The notes under the pieces: model-generated
The model's input: the letters and a program-made list of their open reading frames with translations, nothing else
What the model was told of the DNA's origin: nothing
Databases searched by the model: none
Assembly (NCBI GenBank): GCA_910577175.1
Contig: CAJTLU010000006.1
Span: forward strand, 37,535 to 101,534
Direction of reading: 5' to 3'
DNA from: an uncultured Lachnospiraceae bacterium
GTDB lineage: Bacteria; Bacillota; Clostridia; Lachnospirales; Lachnospiraceae
DNA: 64,000 bases
Shown here: positions 45,093 through 54,496 of the stretch, piece after piece
Numbering within the stretch: the stretch's first letter is position 1
Layout of the letters: the number at the start of each line of letters is the position of its first letter
Position numbers and translations under genes: made by a program

Positions 45093-46664
45093 TTAATAAT
45101 TATCCGGTAAATCATTTTCCAGCAAAATGAACTTATGCTTTTCCGTATTCAGCGCGTAGGCATAGCTTACCGCCTCCTCCAGCTTATCTGCCGCAAACAG
45201 CCGCTCTTCCGGAAATCCGGCGGCAATGGCTCCCTTTTTAATCGGCTCCGTCCGCCGCTTCCCGACAAGCAGAATGTAATCGCATGCAGCCGCGGCCGCA
45301 CGTCCGAACTCATAATTGTACTCCTCTTCCTGTTCCCCCAGCTCCACCATCCCCGGCGTTATAAGAATCCGCAGCCCGTCAAACAGCGCCAGCGTGTCTA
45401 CAGCCGCCTTAGAGCCTGCCGGATTGGAATTGTATGCGTCGTCAATGATTGTCACGCTGCCACGCTCAATCAGCTGCAGCCGGTGCTCCACAGGCTGTAA
45501 GCGGCGTACCGGAAGCTTCAGCTCCTCTAACGGTATCCCGAGCGTATGTGCCACTGCAATCGCTCCTGCAATATTTCCTACATTGTGCCTTCCGACCAGC
45601 TTTGTCTGGAACTCCGCCGATTCTCCGTCCGGCGTCGTCACCTTAAATGCAGTACCAAGCGCCGACACCTTAAGCTCCGAGGCACGGTAACCGCCGCCGC
45701 TTTCTCCTGTCTCATAAAAAATACTTGTCTGTGTTCTCTTTTCCTTTTCCTCCCGGATATACCCGTTATCCCCGTTTAGAAACAGCAGTCCGTCGGCAGG
45801 CAGCGCATCTGCCAGCTCAAACTTGGTACGGATAATATTTTCAACCGAATGAAAGGACTCCAGATGCTGCGGCCCGATTGCCGTAATTACGCCGTGCTTC
45901 GGATGCACGATATCGCAAAGCTCCTTAATATCCCCGATATTCTTTGCACCCATTTCACAAATAAAAATTTCATGGGTCGGATTCAGGGAGGAACGTATTG
46001 TTTTTACGACTCCCATCGGCGTATTGTAGCTCTCCGGCGTCGCCAGCACCTGGAACCGGCTCTGTAACAGCGCGTTCAGATAAAACTTTACGCTCGTTTT
46101 TCCGTAGCTTCCCGTTACGCCGATTACGGTCAGGTTCTTCTGCGCCGCCAACATCCTTTTCGCATCACGGATATAGTGGTTTTTCACCGCCTTCTCTACC
46201 GGTGCATTGAAAACATTGGCAAGAACAACCAGGAACGGTTCGCCCAAAAGAAGGACTCCTGCGGTAAAGTACGCAAACATCCGGCTTTTGCTTATAGCAC
46301 AAAGTGCCGAAAGCAGCAATGCCAGAAGCAGATTGGCGGCAAATAAACGCTTTACGCGGCTCGTGCAGACCAGACGCTTTTTTACCTTCTGCCCTGCCAG
46401 CAAAACATAATACCATAGGCCGAGCACCGCCCCCAGCACCGCTATCATCGCCGTTACTGTATGGAACAGTCCTCCCGCCAGGACGGCGGCAAGAAACGAC
46501 GGCAGAAGGACCCTCTGCCGTTCCTTATTCTGCATAAGCCAGGTAAGCTGCAGCTTGTTTTTATAACCGTTCTGCTGGAACATATGCACATTATAGCGCA
46601 TCACAAAAAGAAACGCTGCGGCATATAGAACAAGGCCGCAAATCATTATTATATTCTCTACCAT
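45093..46664 (-). CDS. murF: MurF-like UDP-MurNAc-tripeptide--D-Ala-D-Ala ligase with membrane domain
   Basis: 523 residues. The first about 165 residues hold four to five membrane segments, which ordinary MurF lacks; residues 170-520 are the Mur ligase: VTGSYGKTSVKFYL P-loop, ESYNTPMGVV, GPQHLESF, NGDNGY, GRHNVGN and DDAYNSNPAG. The tethered form is seen in Clostridia. Sits 16 bases before ddl, so the two sequential wall enzymes are co-expressed. Confidence 0.88.
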   Translation of the reverse strand: MVENIIMICGLVLYAAAFLFVMRYNVHMFQQNGYKNKLQLTWLMQNKERQRVLLPSFLAAVLAGGLFHTVTAMIAVLGAVLGLWYYVLLAGQKVKKRLVCTSRVKRLFAANLLLALLLSALCAISKSRMFAYFTAGVLLLGEPFLVVLANVFNAPVEKAVKNHYIRDAKRMLAAQKNLTVIGVTGSYGKTSVKFYLNALLQSRFQVLATPESYNTPMGVVKTIRSSLNPTHEIFICEMGAKNIGDIKELCDIVHPKHGVITAIGPQHLESFHSVENIIRTKFELADALPADGLLFLNGDNGYIREEKEKRTQTSIFYETGESGGGYRASELKVSALGTAFKVTTPDGESAEFQTKLVGRHNVGNIAGAIAVAHTLGIPLEELKLPVRRLQPVEHRLQLIERGSVTIIDDAYNSNPAGSKAAVDTLALFDGLRILITPGMVELGEQEEEYNYEFGRAAAAACDYILLVGKRRTEPIKKGAIAAGFPEERLFAADKLEEAVSYAYALNTEKHKFILLENDLPDNY

Positions 46665-46673
46665 AAGGTTCCT

Positions 46674-47444
46674 CTATTCTATCCCATAAAATGATTTCAT
46701 AACCCTTGCAAACACATACGGCTGCTCAAGAAAGGAGAAATGCCCTGCTCCCTGCAGTACCACAAGCCCGGCAGCCGGCATCATCTGCTCCATGGTCTTT
46801 CCGTCCGAAAGCGGTGTCGCCGTATCCTTCTCTCCCCAGATGAGCAACGTCTCCTGCCGCACCTTCGGCAGCAGGGGCGTCAGGTCTTCATTGACCGCCT
46901 TTACAAGACACTCCCGCATCCGCGGCGTCGCCGCCCGGTAGTCCGCGGAGCCCTGCCTGCTCTTCCACTCCTCTATCATCGTTCCGAAAAGAAACTTTGA
47001 AATCTTCCATTCAGCAGCCTTCTTTAATCTCTTATACCGCCGTATTTTCCGCTTCTGTGCCGCGGTTTTCACCGGCAGGATACCGGCACTGTCAATCAGC
47101 ACCAGCTTTGTTATCGTAAAGGGCAGCGTCTCACGGGAAGCCAGACGTATTACCATTCTTCCGCCGTAAGAATGCCCGACAAACGACACGCGGGAAAGTC
47201 CGAACGATTCTAAAAAGTGCAGCAGAAATTCTACATAATTCTCCACCGCCCAGCCTTCCCCCGGCTCCTCACTCCCGCCAAAGCCCGGCAGATCAAGGCG
47301 TATCACCTGATAACGGGAAGAAAGGCAGTCCGCCACGCACTGATACACTTCCAGCTTTGTTCCCCAGCCCTGCAGCACCACGACCGGTTCTCCCTGTCCT
47401 TCCACCTCATACTTTATATGCAATCCATCGACAATTGTTTCCAT
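46674..47444 (-). CDS. Alpha/beta hydrolase
   Basis: 256 residues with LQGWGTKLEVY oxyanion region, nucleophile GHSYGG, acid in WGEKDTATP and histidine in GAGHFSFLEQP. Ester or peptide substrate unknown. Start at 47444 has GGAAGGAA; the long upstream frame is spurious. It ends 9 bases before murF, so it heads the murF-ddl operon. Confidence 0.88.
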   Translation of the reverse strand: METIVDGLHIKYEVEGQGEPVVVLQGWGTKLEVYQCVADCLSSRYQVIRLDLPGFGGSEEPGEGWAVENYVEFLLHFLESFGLSRVSFVGHSYGGRMVIRLASRETLPFTITKLVLIDSAGILPVKTAAQKRKIRRYKRLKKAAEWKISKFLFGTMIEEWKSRQGSADYRAATPRMRECLVKAVNEDLTPLLPKVRQETLLIWGEKDTATPLSDGKTMEQMMPAAGLVVLQGAGHFSFLEQPYVFARVMKSFYGIE

Positions 47445-47912
47445 ATTCCTTCCTTCCGATATCCGTTCCTCCAGGCGTACCACGCCCCTATCTATTTTAC
47501 GCCATTCCTTTTTCATTTTAGCACAACGCTTTTTATTTGTCAGTAACAAATTGACCTGAGTTTCCTTGTTTTTTGAAAGACCGTGAAAAGACTTTCCACC
47601 CTCGCGGGCGCATATCCGCCAGAGCGTTTTTGCTTTACAGGAGCATGCGTTCACGCGCTGGCGCAACATAGTCTTTCCTATGAAGTAAAAAAGCCTTTCC
47701 CGGCGCACAACAAAATATTAGATGATTATTTGCAATATGTAGAAATTTGAACAAACTGCACCTATAAAAATGTCGTTTGCCGTCGATTGTAAATAATTTT
47801 TTGTAAATATTGGGGAAAATGTCTTTTTTGCTTTGACATTTTTTGGAGCATATGGTAGAATGAACCCGTCAGAATATTAACATTGTCATTTAGCGTACTT
47901 CGGAGGTAGATT

Positions 47913-48176
47913 ATGAAGAACATAGGAATCGTACGTAACTTAGATGAAGTCGGAAGAATTACTCTTCCAATTGAAATCCGCCGGTCTCTGGATTTGCACC
48001 AGGATGACCCGGTTGAGATTATGCGGGAAGGAAACAGAATTATTCTCACAAAGTATCAGCCATGCGACATCTTTAGTGGTGAGACAGAAGACCTGATTGA
48101 ATATTGTGGGAAAAAAATCTCCAAAAAGAATATAAAGGCACTGGCAAAATTAGCCGGTCTGATTAAAGACGAATAA
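47913..48176 (+). CDS. AbrB/SpoVT-type transition-state regulator
   Basis: 87 residues with the swapped-hairpin DNA-binding domain: IVRNLDEVGRITLPIEIRRSLDL, then a short helical tail with two cysteines. Dimeric regulator of transition-phase genes. An AGGAGGT-like site (CGGAGGT) precedes it. Position next to rsmI and the ricT-holB cluster matches the abrB neighbourhood of Bacillus. 47445-47912 is otherwise AT-rich with no gene. Confidence 0.92.
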   Translation: MKNIGIVRNLDEVGRITLPIEIRRSLDLHQDDPVEIMREGNRIILTKYQPCDIFSGETEDLIEYCGKKISKKNIKALAKLAGLIKDE

Positions 48177-48185
48177 GCCTTTTCC

Positions 48186-48220
48186 AAGGGGCTGCCGCAT
48201 AAAGCGCAGCCCCTTTATCC
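48186..48220 (+). terminator. Terminator of the AbrB-type gene
   Basis: AAGGGGCTGC (48186-48195) pairs with GCAGCCCCTT (48206-48215), followed by T-rich sequence. It lies in the convergent gap to rsmI and may serve both strands. Confidence 0.8.
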
Positions 48221-49060
48221 CCTTTCTAACAGCATTGCATAGATTTCCCGTTTGGACACGCCCCTGTCAGCAGCTACTGCTTTCATGGCTTCTTTTTTGT
48301 CCATTCCTTGCGACAAATAGCGCTGCATATGCTCTTCTAAATCCATCTCTGCATAAGCTTCCTGCTCCGCATGCAGCAGTTCCTTTCTGTCAAGCCCCTC
48401 TACGATTAAAACACATTCACCCTTTGCTTCATTTTCCAGATAATATGCAGCTGCCGCAGACAGCGTTGTAAGAACCGCGCTTTCATGTTTTTTTGTCAGT
48501 TCCCTGCAAACGGTAAGCCTCCGCTCGCCAAGCGCCTCAAAGAGCTCTGCAAGGGTTTTTGCAAGGCGGTGCGGCGCCTCATACAGCACAATGGTACGGG
48601 TCTCGGTTTTCAGTTCCTCTAAAACCTCCATCCGTTCCTTTTTTACCGACGGCAGAAACGCCTCAAAACAAAAGCGTCTCGTCGGAAGCCCCGACAGGGT
48701 CAGCGCAGTCACACAGGCACAGGCTCCCGGCAGCACCGTTACCGGCACCCCTGCCTCGTGCGCCATCCTTACCAGCTCCTCTCCCGGGTCGGAAATCCCC
48801 GGCATCCCCGCGTCGGTAATTACTGCGATATTTTTTCCGGAAAGCAGCTGCTCTATCAGCTGCCGTCCCTTATCATACTTATTATACTCATGGTAGCTTG
48901 TCATAGGAGTCTTAATCTCAAACCGGTTTAACAGCTTCCTGCTGTTGCGCGTATCCTCCGCCGCAATAACATCTACCTCCCGCAGCGTCTGCAGCACACG
49001 GAACGTAATATCCTCCAGATTCCCGATTGGCGTTGCGCACAAATATAAAGTTCCTGCCAT
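48215..49060 (-). CDS. rsmI: 16S rRNA (cytidine1402-2'-O)-methyltransferase
   Basis: 281 residues: TLYLCATPIGNLEDITFR, AAEDTRNSRKLL, ITDAGMPGISDPG and VLPGACACVTALTLSGL. These are the RsmI (YabC/YraL) signatures. Methylates the decoding-site ribose of 16S rRNA. Start at 49060 with AAAGGAGAAGG. Last gene of the holB cluster. Confidence 0.94.
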   Translation of the reverse strand: MAGTLYLCATPIGNLEDITFRVLQTLREVDVIAAEDTRNSRKLLNRFEIKTPMTSYHEYNKYDKGRQLIEQLLSGKNIAVITDAGMPGISDPGEELVRMAHEAGVPVTVLPGACACVTALTLSGLPTRRFCFEAFLPSVKKERMEVLEELKTETRTIVLYEAPHRLAKTLAELFEALGERRLTVCRELTKKHESAVLTTLSAAAAYYLENEAKGECVLIVEGLDRKELLHAEQEAYAEMDLEEHMQRYLSQGMDKKEAMKAVAADRGVSKREIYAMLLERG

Positions 49061-49080
49061 TTTCCTTCTCCTTTGGCGTT

Positions 49081-49875
49081 TCAATAACCATAGATGCCGG
49101 TAATGTCCTCATGGTAGACTCCCGGCTCCCGAAATACAATCAACGGAGGCTCCACTGTTACCCGCGGCCTGCCGCCCTTACATGCCTCAAGCAGCACCAT
49201 ATTCGGCTCTTTATCCACATACGGGTATACCAGACGCATCCGCTTTAACTCCAGACCGTGTGCTGACAGGGTACGGATAATCTCCGCCAGCCGGAACGGA
49301 CGGTGCACCATAAAGAAATCCCCCCTCGGCTTTAATACAAAGGCTGCCTCCCGTACCACATCCTCCAACGTGCAAAGTACCTCGTGGCGTGCGATTGCTT
49401 TTGGAAGCTCCGGATTTTTCAGACCATGTTCTGCTGTCATATAAGGGGGATTGGATGTTACCACGTCAAAAGAAGCCGCGCCAAACAGCCGGCCGGCTTC
49501 CTTAATATCCCCGACACAAATGTCTATTTTTTCGGAAAGTCCGTTCACTGCTACGCTCCGCGCTGCCATATCGGCACTTTCCTCCTGTATTTCCAGCCCG
49601 GTAAGATGCCCTGCCTTTGTCTTCGCCTCTGTCAGAATCGGCAGAATACCGGTGCCGGTGCCAAGGTCTAACACCCTTGCCCCTGGCTTTACCGAAAGAA
49701 AACCGGACAAAAGCACCGCATCCATCCCAAAACAGAAGCGTCCCGGATGCTGAAAAATCAAATACTCGTTCCGCTGCAGCTCGTCAATCCGTTCTCCGTC
49801 CTTCTTCTGCTGCTCTGCAAGCAGATACCTTGCCCTCAGCCGTTCGGAGCGCTGTCCTTCCTCTGTCTGCGCCAT
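49081..49875 (-). CDS. trmN6: tRNA1(Val) (adenine37-N6)-methyltransferase-like
   Basis: 264 residues; class I methyltransferase with RVLDLGTGTGILPIL and the N6-adenine catalytic NPPY (VVTSNPPYMTAEHG). Corresponds to YabB/TrmN6. About 20 bases upstream of rsmI. Confidence 0.9.
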   Translation of the reverse strand: MAQTEEGQRSERLRARYLLAEQQKKDGERIDELQRNEYLIFQHPGRFCFGMDAVLLSGFLSVKPGARVLDLGTGTGILPILTEAKTKAGHLTGLEIQEESADMAARSVAVNGLSEKIDICVGDIKEAGRLFGAASFDVVTSNPPYMTAEHGLKNPELPKAIARHEVLCTLEDVVREAAFVLKPRGDFFMVHRPFRLAEIIRTLSAHGLELKRMRLVYPYVDKEPNMVLLEACKGGRPRVTVEPPLIVFREPGVYHEDITGIYGY

Positions 49876-49893
49876 AGCCTCTCCCTGCTCCTC

Positions 49894-50784
49894 TTACTTT
49901 CTCGCTTCTTTCCGTTCAAGCTGCTCCAGCTCCCGGAGCTCTGCATCCATATGCACATAATCCGACTTCCTGCGCGGCCTGAACTTCAACTCGGCAACCT
50001 TGTATTCACGGATTTCCTTTTCATCGTTCTCCAGCGTGACAATCACCTTGACCAGCTGCTTTAATACACTGGTACTGTGTACCTCGCCTCTTAACCCGTC
50101 CGGCGTCGTTACATGCTCCCCGATGGACGGAAGGTAACTGTTCAGCTCTTCGTAAGCCTCCTCCTCGTTCTTTAAGCAGCACATCAGCCTACCGCACACA
50201 CCGGAAATCTTCGTCGGATTCAGGGAAAGGTTCTGCTCCTTTGCCATTTTAATCGACACCGGAATAAACTCGGACAGATAGGTATGGCAGCAAAGTGCCC
50301 TGCCGCACACACCGATACCGCCTAAAATTTTTGTTTCATCCCGCACGCCAATCTGACGGAGCTCGATTCTCGTCTTAAACACTGCCGCCAGGTCCTTAAC
50401 CAGCTCGCGGAAATCCACACGCCCATCCGCAGTAAAATAGAACAGCAGCTTGTTATTGTCAAACGTATATTCAGAATCAATCAGTTTCATTTCCAGATTA
50501 TGCTTCCGGATTTTTTCCAGACAGATTTTGAATGCCTCTTTTTCCTTCTGTGCATTGCTTTCCTGTATCCTGACGTCCTCTTCGGTTGCAAGACGGAACA
50601 CCGGCTTTAACGGAAGCGTTATTTTCTCCTCCGGGATATCGCGTATTCCCATAACAACATACCCGAATTCTACGCCGCGCGCCGTTTCCACAATTACATT
50701 AGAGCCCTGTTTTATGTCCAAAGAAAGCGGGTCAAAATAATAAACCTTCCCTGCCTTCCGGAATCTTACGCCAACTACCTTCAT
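49894..50784 (-). CDS. ricT: PSP1-domain protein RicT (YaaT)
   Basis: 296 residues with KVVGVRFRKAGKVYYFDP start and the conserved cysteine blocks GVCGRALCCHTYL and GVCGRLMCCLKNEEEAYEEL. RicT is part of the RicA-RicF-RicT (Y-complex) that binds [4Fe-4S] clusters and steers RNase Y mRNA processing and sporulation phosphorelay. Sits between holB and trmN6 as in Bacillus. Confidence 0.93.
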   Translation of the reverse strand: MKVVGVRFRKAGKVYYFDPLSLDIKQGSNVIVETARGVEFGYVVMGIRDIPEEKITLPLKPVFRLATEEDVRIQESNAQKEKEAFKICLEKIRKHNLEMKLIDSEYTFDNNKLLFYFTADGRVDFRELVKDLAAVFKTRIELRQIGVRDETKILGGIGVCGRALCCHTYLSEFIPVSIKMAKEQNLSLNPTKISGVCGRLMCCLKNEEEAYEELNSYLPSIGEHVTTPDGLRGEVHSTSVLKQLVKVIVTLENDEKEIREYKVAELKFRPRRKSDYVHMDAELRELEQLERKEARK

Positions 50785-50792
50785 TGTATTTC

Positions 50793-51779
50793 TTATACCT
50801 CCTTCATATGCAGAAGAAGCAATTCTACTGCATTTTCAAAATTCACATTAGACTTTAACCGTTGCTTTGCCTGCCCGATTGCATCTATTAGCCCCTGCAG
50901 GTTTTCAAAGCTCCGTTTTGCGGCCTGCGCCGAAACTGCTTCCGCCTCGTCACGGAACAAAAGAGACGCACTCCCTCCTGCCGCCTTATAGAAAAGCACA
51001 TCCCTGTACCATAATAGCAGCAAATCCAGATACTCCTGCACCGACTCCTTGCACGCCGCAAACGCCTTTACCGTTTCCAGCACTTCTGCCATTGTCATTT
51101 CATCCGCAGTTTTCGCGAGCTGAAGAACCTCCTTACGCTGCTGGAGAAACGTCTCCGATTCCGCATAACGCACAGCACGTCCCACGAGACCGCCCGAAAA
51201 TGCCGCGGCGCTCTCCGCCAGATAGTCCGGCACTCCTCTGCGCTCCATCAGAAATCGTTTGATTTTTTCTGCCGCCACCGGATACAGGGGAAGAGAAATA
51301 CAACGGGACAATATCGTCGGCAGCAGCAGTTCCTGCCTGTCCGCAAGAATCAGAAAAACCGCGTATGACCGCGGCTCCTCAATCGTCTTTAGCAGCGCAT
51401 TCTGTGCTTCTTCCGTCATCTTCTCCGCTTCGTCAATCAGATACACCTTATAGCTGCTGCAATAGGGCTTTATCTGTGCATCCGACGTTACCTGCTCCCT
51501 GATTTCCTTTACGCCAAGGCTTGCCTTTTCACGTACCACAATCTTAAAATCCGGATGATTGCCTGACTCTGTCTGCCGGCACGACTTACACTTTCCACAG
51601 GCAGTAATCCCGCCCTCCTCGCACAAAAGCGTCTTGGCAAATGCTTCTGCAATCAGGCGTTTTCCGCTCCCCGCTTCGCCGCACAAAAGATACGCATGGG
51701 AAACCTTCTTCTGACGAATCGCATTCTGCAGATGCAAAACGAGCGGTTCATGTCCGACCACATCTTCAAAAGCCGCCAT
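50793..51779 (-). CDS. holB: DNA polymerase III subunit delta'
   Basis: 328 residues; AAA+ clamp-loader subunit with GEAGSGKRLIAEAFAKTLL, zinc cysteines CGKCKSCRQ, and LLKTIEEPRSYAVFIL-like segment (written LLKTIEEPRSYAVFLIL). Loads the sliding clamp with DnaX and HolA. Confidence 0.92.
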   Translation of the reverse strand: MAAFEDVVGHEPLVLHLQNAIRQKKVSHAYLLCGEAGSGKRLIAEAFAKTLLCEEGGITACGKCKSCRQTESGNHPDFKIVVREKASLGVKEIREQVTSDAQIKPYCSSYKVYLIDEAEKMTEEAQNALLKTIEEPRSYAVFLILADRQELLLPTILSRCISLPLYPVAAEKIKRFLMERRGVPDYLAESAAAFSGGLVGRAVRYAESETFLQQRKEVLQLAKTADEMTMAEVLETVKAFAACKESVQEYLDLLLLWYRDVLFYKAAGGSASLLFRDEAEAVSAQAAKRSFENLQGLIDAIGQAKQRLKSNVNFENAVELLLLHMKEV

Positions 51780-51830
51780 AAAAGTCTCCTTTCCAAAGTT
51801 CTCCGTTCTCCGCAGCCTCCCGCAAACCCG

Positions 51831-52271
51831 TCAGGTAAATATATCTAACAACAGCCCTCTGATTTCATCAATTCTGCTCAATATCATCAAATGATCCTTC
51901 TCATCCTTAATCAGCTCCGCTGCAAGTTCATCCAACGTCTCATCCACAAGCCGTATCATCCCATACACGCGGTGCCTGCCGCGCCGGTCAAGAAAATTCT
52001 CACGGGAAAACTTATGGGAACGGGAAACAATCTCATTCATAAACTCCTTGATTAATTCCCGGTACTTTTTCATATCCCGCACATCCATGTGCTTCGCAAT
52101 TTTCTTTCCCTGCAGGGTAATATCGTCCATCAGCGTACTCAGCCGCTGCTGAAGCTCTGCTTCCTCAATCTTTCCGGCAAGCATAAACTTAAACGTGCCG
52201 TCTGCCTCCTGCACCGGCTTCGGCGCCTCAATCGGCTCCGTCTGTGAAATCTGATTTACTTTCAATTCCAT
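51831..52271 (-). CDS. YaaR-family protein (DUF327)
   Basis: 146 residues, mostly helical: LMDDITLQGKKIAKHMDVRDMKKYRELIKEFMNEI is the typical YaaR core (positions about 47-81; the motif is only partly given here: KHMDVRDMKKYRELIKEFM). Always next to holB in Firmicutes; function unsettled. Confidence 0.9.
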   Translation of the reverse strand: MELKVNQISQTEPIEAPKPVQEADGTFKFMLAGKIEEAELQQRLSTLMDDITLQGKKIAKHMDVRDMKKYRELIKEFMNEIVSRSHKFSRENFLDRRGRHRVYGMIRLVDETLDELAAELIKDEKDHLMILSRIDEIRGLLLDIFT

Positions 52272-52334
52272 TCCCGTTCACCTCCTCCGGATAGTTCCAG
52301 TATACCACGATTGCGGCTTCTTCGCAAATGGTAT

Positions 52335-52961
52335 TTACCTTGCGTTTTCGTATTTTTTAGCAGCCCCGGAAAGTCCCGGGGATTGCGCAATATCCTGCGC
52401 AATCGCACCTACGCACTCTTCCAGATCTGCATTCTGGTAACGCTTTTGAATCCCTGCATCCCTGATATTCGTCTCGCTGAAATCCTGCTGGTCTGCAAGA
52501 AACCGCCTGCATATCTCTTCGTAATTCGGCTTCGTCTGCCGCCTTTCACGGGAAAGGGAACGCTGCAGCCGCTGTCCGTCCTCTACTTCAATATACACCG
52601 GAACAACCGACTCTTCCCCATAATGTTTTCTGAGCTGCATATATCCGGAAAGCGTTGAAATAAACAAATAATCCTGTTTCTTTAAATCAATCTGCCCATC
52701 CTCCACTGTAAAATAATGCCAGTCCCCCGCTATAGTATGATATGTTCTGGATTCTATTATTTTATTTTCCTGCTGCAGTCTCTGCCATTCATCCGTCCCG
52801 ACAAAAAAATATTCCCTGCCGTCCGTCTCCCCACGGCGAATCGGACGCGTCGTATACCCGACTACCGTATGCAGCAGCAGTTCTTTCATGCCAATCAGCC
52901 GCCTGAATATAGTATCCTTACCGGTTGCGCTCTTACCCATCAGCACATAAATTTTGCCCAT
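52335..52961 (-). CDS. Guanylate-kinase-like protein
   Basis: 208 residues. P-loop GKSATGKDTIFRRL, GMKELLLHTVVGYTTRPIR (cf. guanylate kinase TTRPxR), GREYFFVGTDEW. More divergent than housekeeping Gmk, with KSATGKDT instead of the usual GPSGVGKST, as in the Clostridial paralogue at this locus. May phosphorylate a nucleotide. Start at 52961 follows GGAGGTTGTT. Confidence 0.82.
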   Translation of the reverse strand: MGKIYVLMGKSATGKDTIFRRLIGMKELLLHTVVGYTTRPIRRGETDGREYFFVGTDEWQRLQQENKIIESRTYHTIAGDWHYFTVEDGQIDLKKQDYLFISTLSGYMQLRKHYGEESVVPVYIEVEDGQRLQRSLSRERRQTKPNYEEICRRFLADQQDFSETNIRDAGIQKRYQNADLEECVGAIAQDIAQSPGLSGAAKKYENAR

Positions 52962-53096
52962 AACAACCTCCAAGGTATTTGTCTACCTCCATTTTTACAC
53001 ATTTCTCCGATTTTTGCAACTAAATCACATTTAAGTTTTCGCAATTTTTAAGCATCTTGGGTTTCCGCATTTTTTAGCAACTCCGTAAAATCCCGG

Positions 53097-53265
53097 AGAC
53101 TGTGCAACAGCGTAATTTTGCATTTGTCCGAAGGACTTACGGTTAGCGGAACTGGAATCACCTTTTAGATGCTTTCCCGCAAGGACGCCGCCGAGCGGCT
53201 TAACAGTTCTTAAAGGACGTCCGGTGTAGCGTCCGCGCATGCAAAATTACGCTGTTGCACAGTCT
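53097..53265. repeat. 27-bp perfect inverted repeat enclosing dispersed repeat copy B
   Basis: 53097-53123 (starts AGACTGTGCAACAGCG) is the exact reverse complement of 53239-53265. The enclosed 115 bases contain copy B of the dispersed repeat (53116-53209, matching 34926-35023). It could fold into a long stem-loop and looks like a MITE or a non-coding RNA gene. 53266-53554 shows no gene with support. Confidence 0.7.
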
Positions 53266-53554
53266 TGGGAACATAAAGGGGGTACGCAAAATGCGAAGAA
53301 CTCAAGTTAAGCATTCCCGAAAGTTCCGGCAGCTCAATTCTGCATTTGCCCGAAGGAACCAAGCTTTTGAGCCCAGCCAGAACACAAAACTTCATGCAAA
53401 GCAGGGAAACGCAAGAACTGTATTCACGCTTCCCTGCTTTTCTCCGCCGCAAGTCCTCATATCAAGATCAGCCTCGGAAATCCGCATAAAATAAGGCTTC
53501 TGGCAGATTTTGAAAATTTTTTTGAATTTTCTTAAAAAAAGTTTTAAAAAACAC

Positions 53555-53583
53555 TTGCATTTTTTTAAAGAATAGTATATAAT
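53555..53583 (+). promoter_or_regulatory. Promoter of the tRNA-Lys gene
   Basis: TTGCAT (53555-53560), 17 bases, TATAAT (53578-53583), 36 bases before the tRNA. AT-rich upstream. Confidence 0.75.
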
Positions 53584-53618
53584 CGTTTTTGCGTTCAGGA
53601 ATGAACAGAAACAAATAA

Positions 53619-53691
53619 GCGCGACTAGCTCAGTTGGTAGAGCACCTGACTCTTAATCAGGGTGTCCAGGGTTCGAGCCCCTGGTCGCGCA
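53619..53691 (+). tRNA. tRNA-Lys (anticodon CTT)
   Basis: Complete cloverleaf: acceptor GCGCGAC/GTCGCGC, D-arm GCTCAGTTGGTAGAGC, anticodon arm CCTGACTCTTAATCAGG with CTT, T-arm CAGGGTTCGAGCCCCTG, discriminator A. CCA is not encoded. Not used as attB by the adjacent element as far as can be seen. 53692-54092 is AT-rich with nothing else supportable. Confidence 0.97.
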
Positions 53692-54092
53692 TCAGAAGTC
53701 TTAGAGGTTGCCACAGAGCAGGTTCTAGGGCTTTTATTTTTATGAGGGGCAATGTAGGGCATGATTTCTAGGTATGTTGTTCATCAGACTTTGGAGGAAA
53801 ATGTTCCTAGGCACCTTTATCAGTGAAAGATATAGTTTTAAAACATTATAAAAATTTAAAGTGTTAAAATCAATCTCAAAGAACCATTTTATATATTTAT
53901 TTTTTTAATCAAATCTTCATTAACCCCTATGAAGCATCAATTTTTCTTATGCTTGCGTCGTCGTTATACTCAAATCAGCAATTCCGCATCTACAGAAAAT
54001 AAATATAAAAAGTAATACCTTTTATATCCCCAATATAGTATTACCTCGCATACAAGAATATGGCATTATTTTCGATATACCCCACGACACCT

Positions 54093-54401
54093 CAGATTAC
54101 CCTTGTTATACGGGGGATACTCTCTTCAAACGCTTTTCCAATTTGGAACAAAAAAATTACCCCGCTTACGCGGGGAATACATTCCGCTTCTGTAAAGGAG
54201 GATTCCAGATGTGGGATCACCCCCGCTCACGCGAGGAATACACTGTCATATGTCTTAAGCATCTCCCCGCCTCCGGATCACCCCCGCTCACGCGGGGAAT
54301 ACCGGCGTATCCATGCACACCTGCTCCGTCATACGGGATCACCCCCGCTCACGCGGGGAATACCTCCTTTTTGGCATTTATCCGAGATGTCTGATAGGAT
54401 C
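54093..54401 (-). CRISPR. Type I-E-like CRISPR array, leader-distal left part
   Basis: Repeats of 28 bases end in CGCGGGGAATAC on the plus strand (minus strand starts GTATTCCCCGCG and ends GGTGATCC, as in type I-E). Units: a decayed one at about 54094-54120, 54153-54180 (5' degenerate), 54214-54241 (one mismatch), 54275-54302, 54336-54363, then only GGATC of a sixth at 54397-54401. Spacers are 32-33 bases. Decay toward the left marks this as the old, trailer end. No cas gene here. Confidence 0.95.
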
Positions 54402-54496
54402 CCCTCAGGTCCATACTTTTTTGCCGTTTATACGGGCAAAAGTCAGACAGCACGTGATATTTTTAAAGGTATCAGGTGCTTTTTTCCTGCGTTTTA

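Noticed and set aside
47577..47700. Possible inverted repeat around AAAGACTTTCC and AGTCTTTCC
   Set aside because: Pairing is short and interrupted; no consistent structure or gene.
53555..54402. tRNA-Lys as the attachment site of the element
   Set aside because: No copy of the tRNA 3' end is found at the right end, and the split CRISPR repeat explains both junctions without it.
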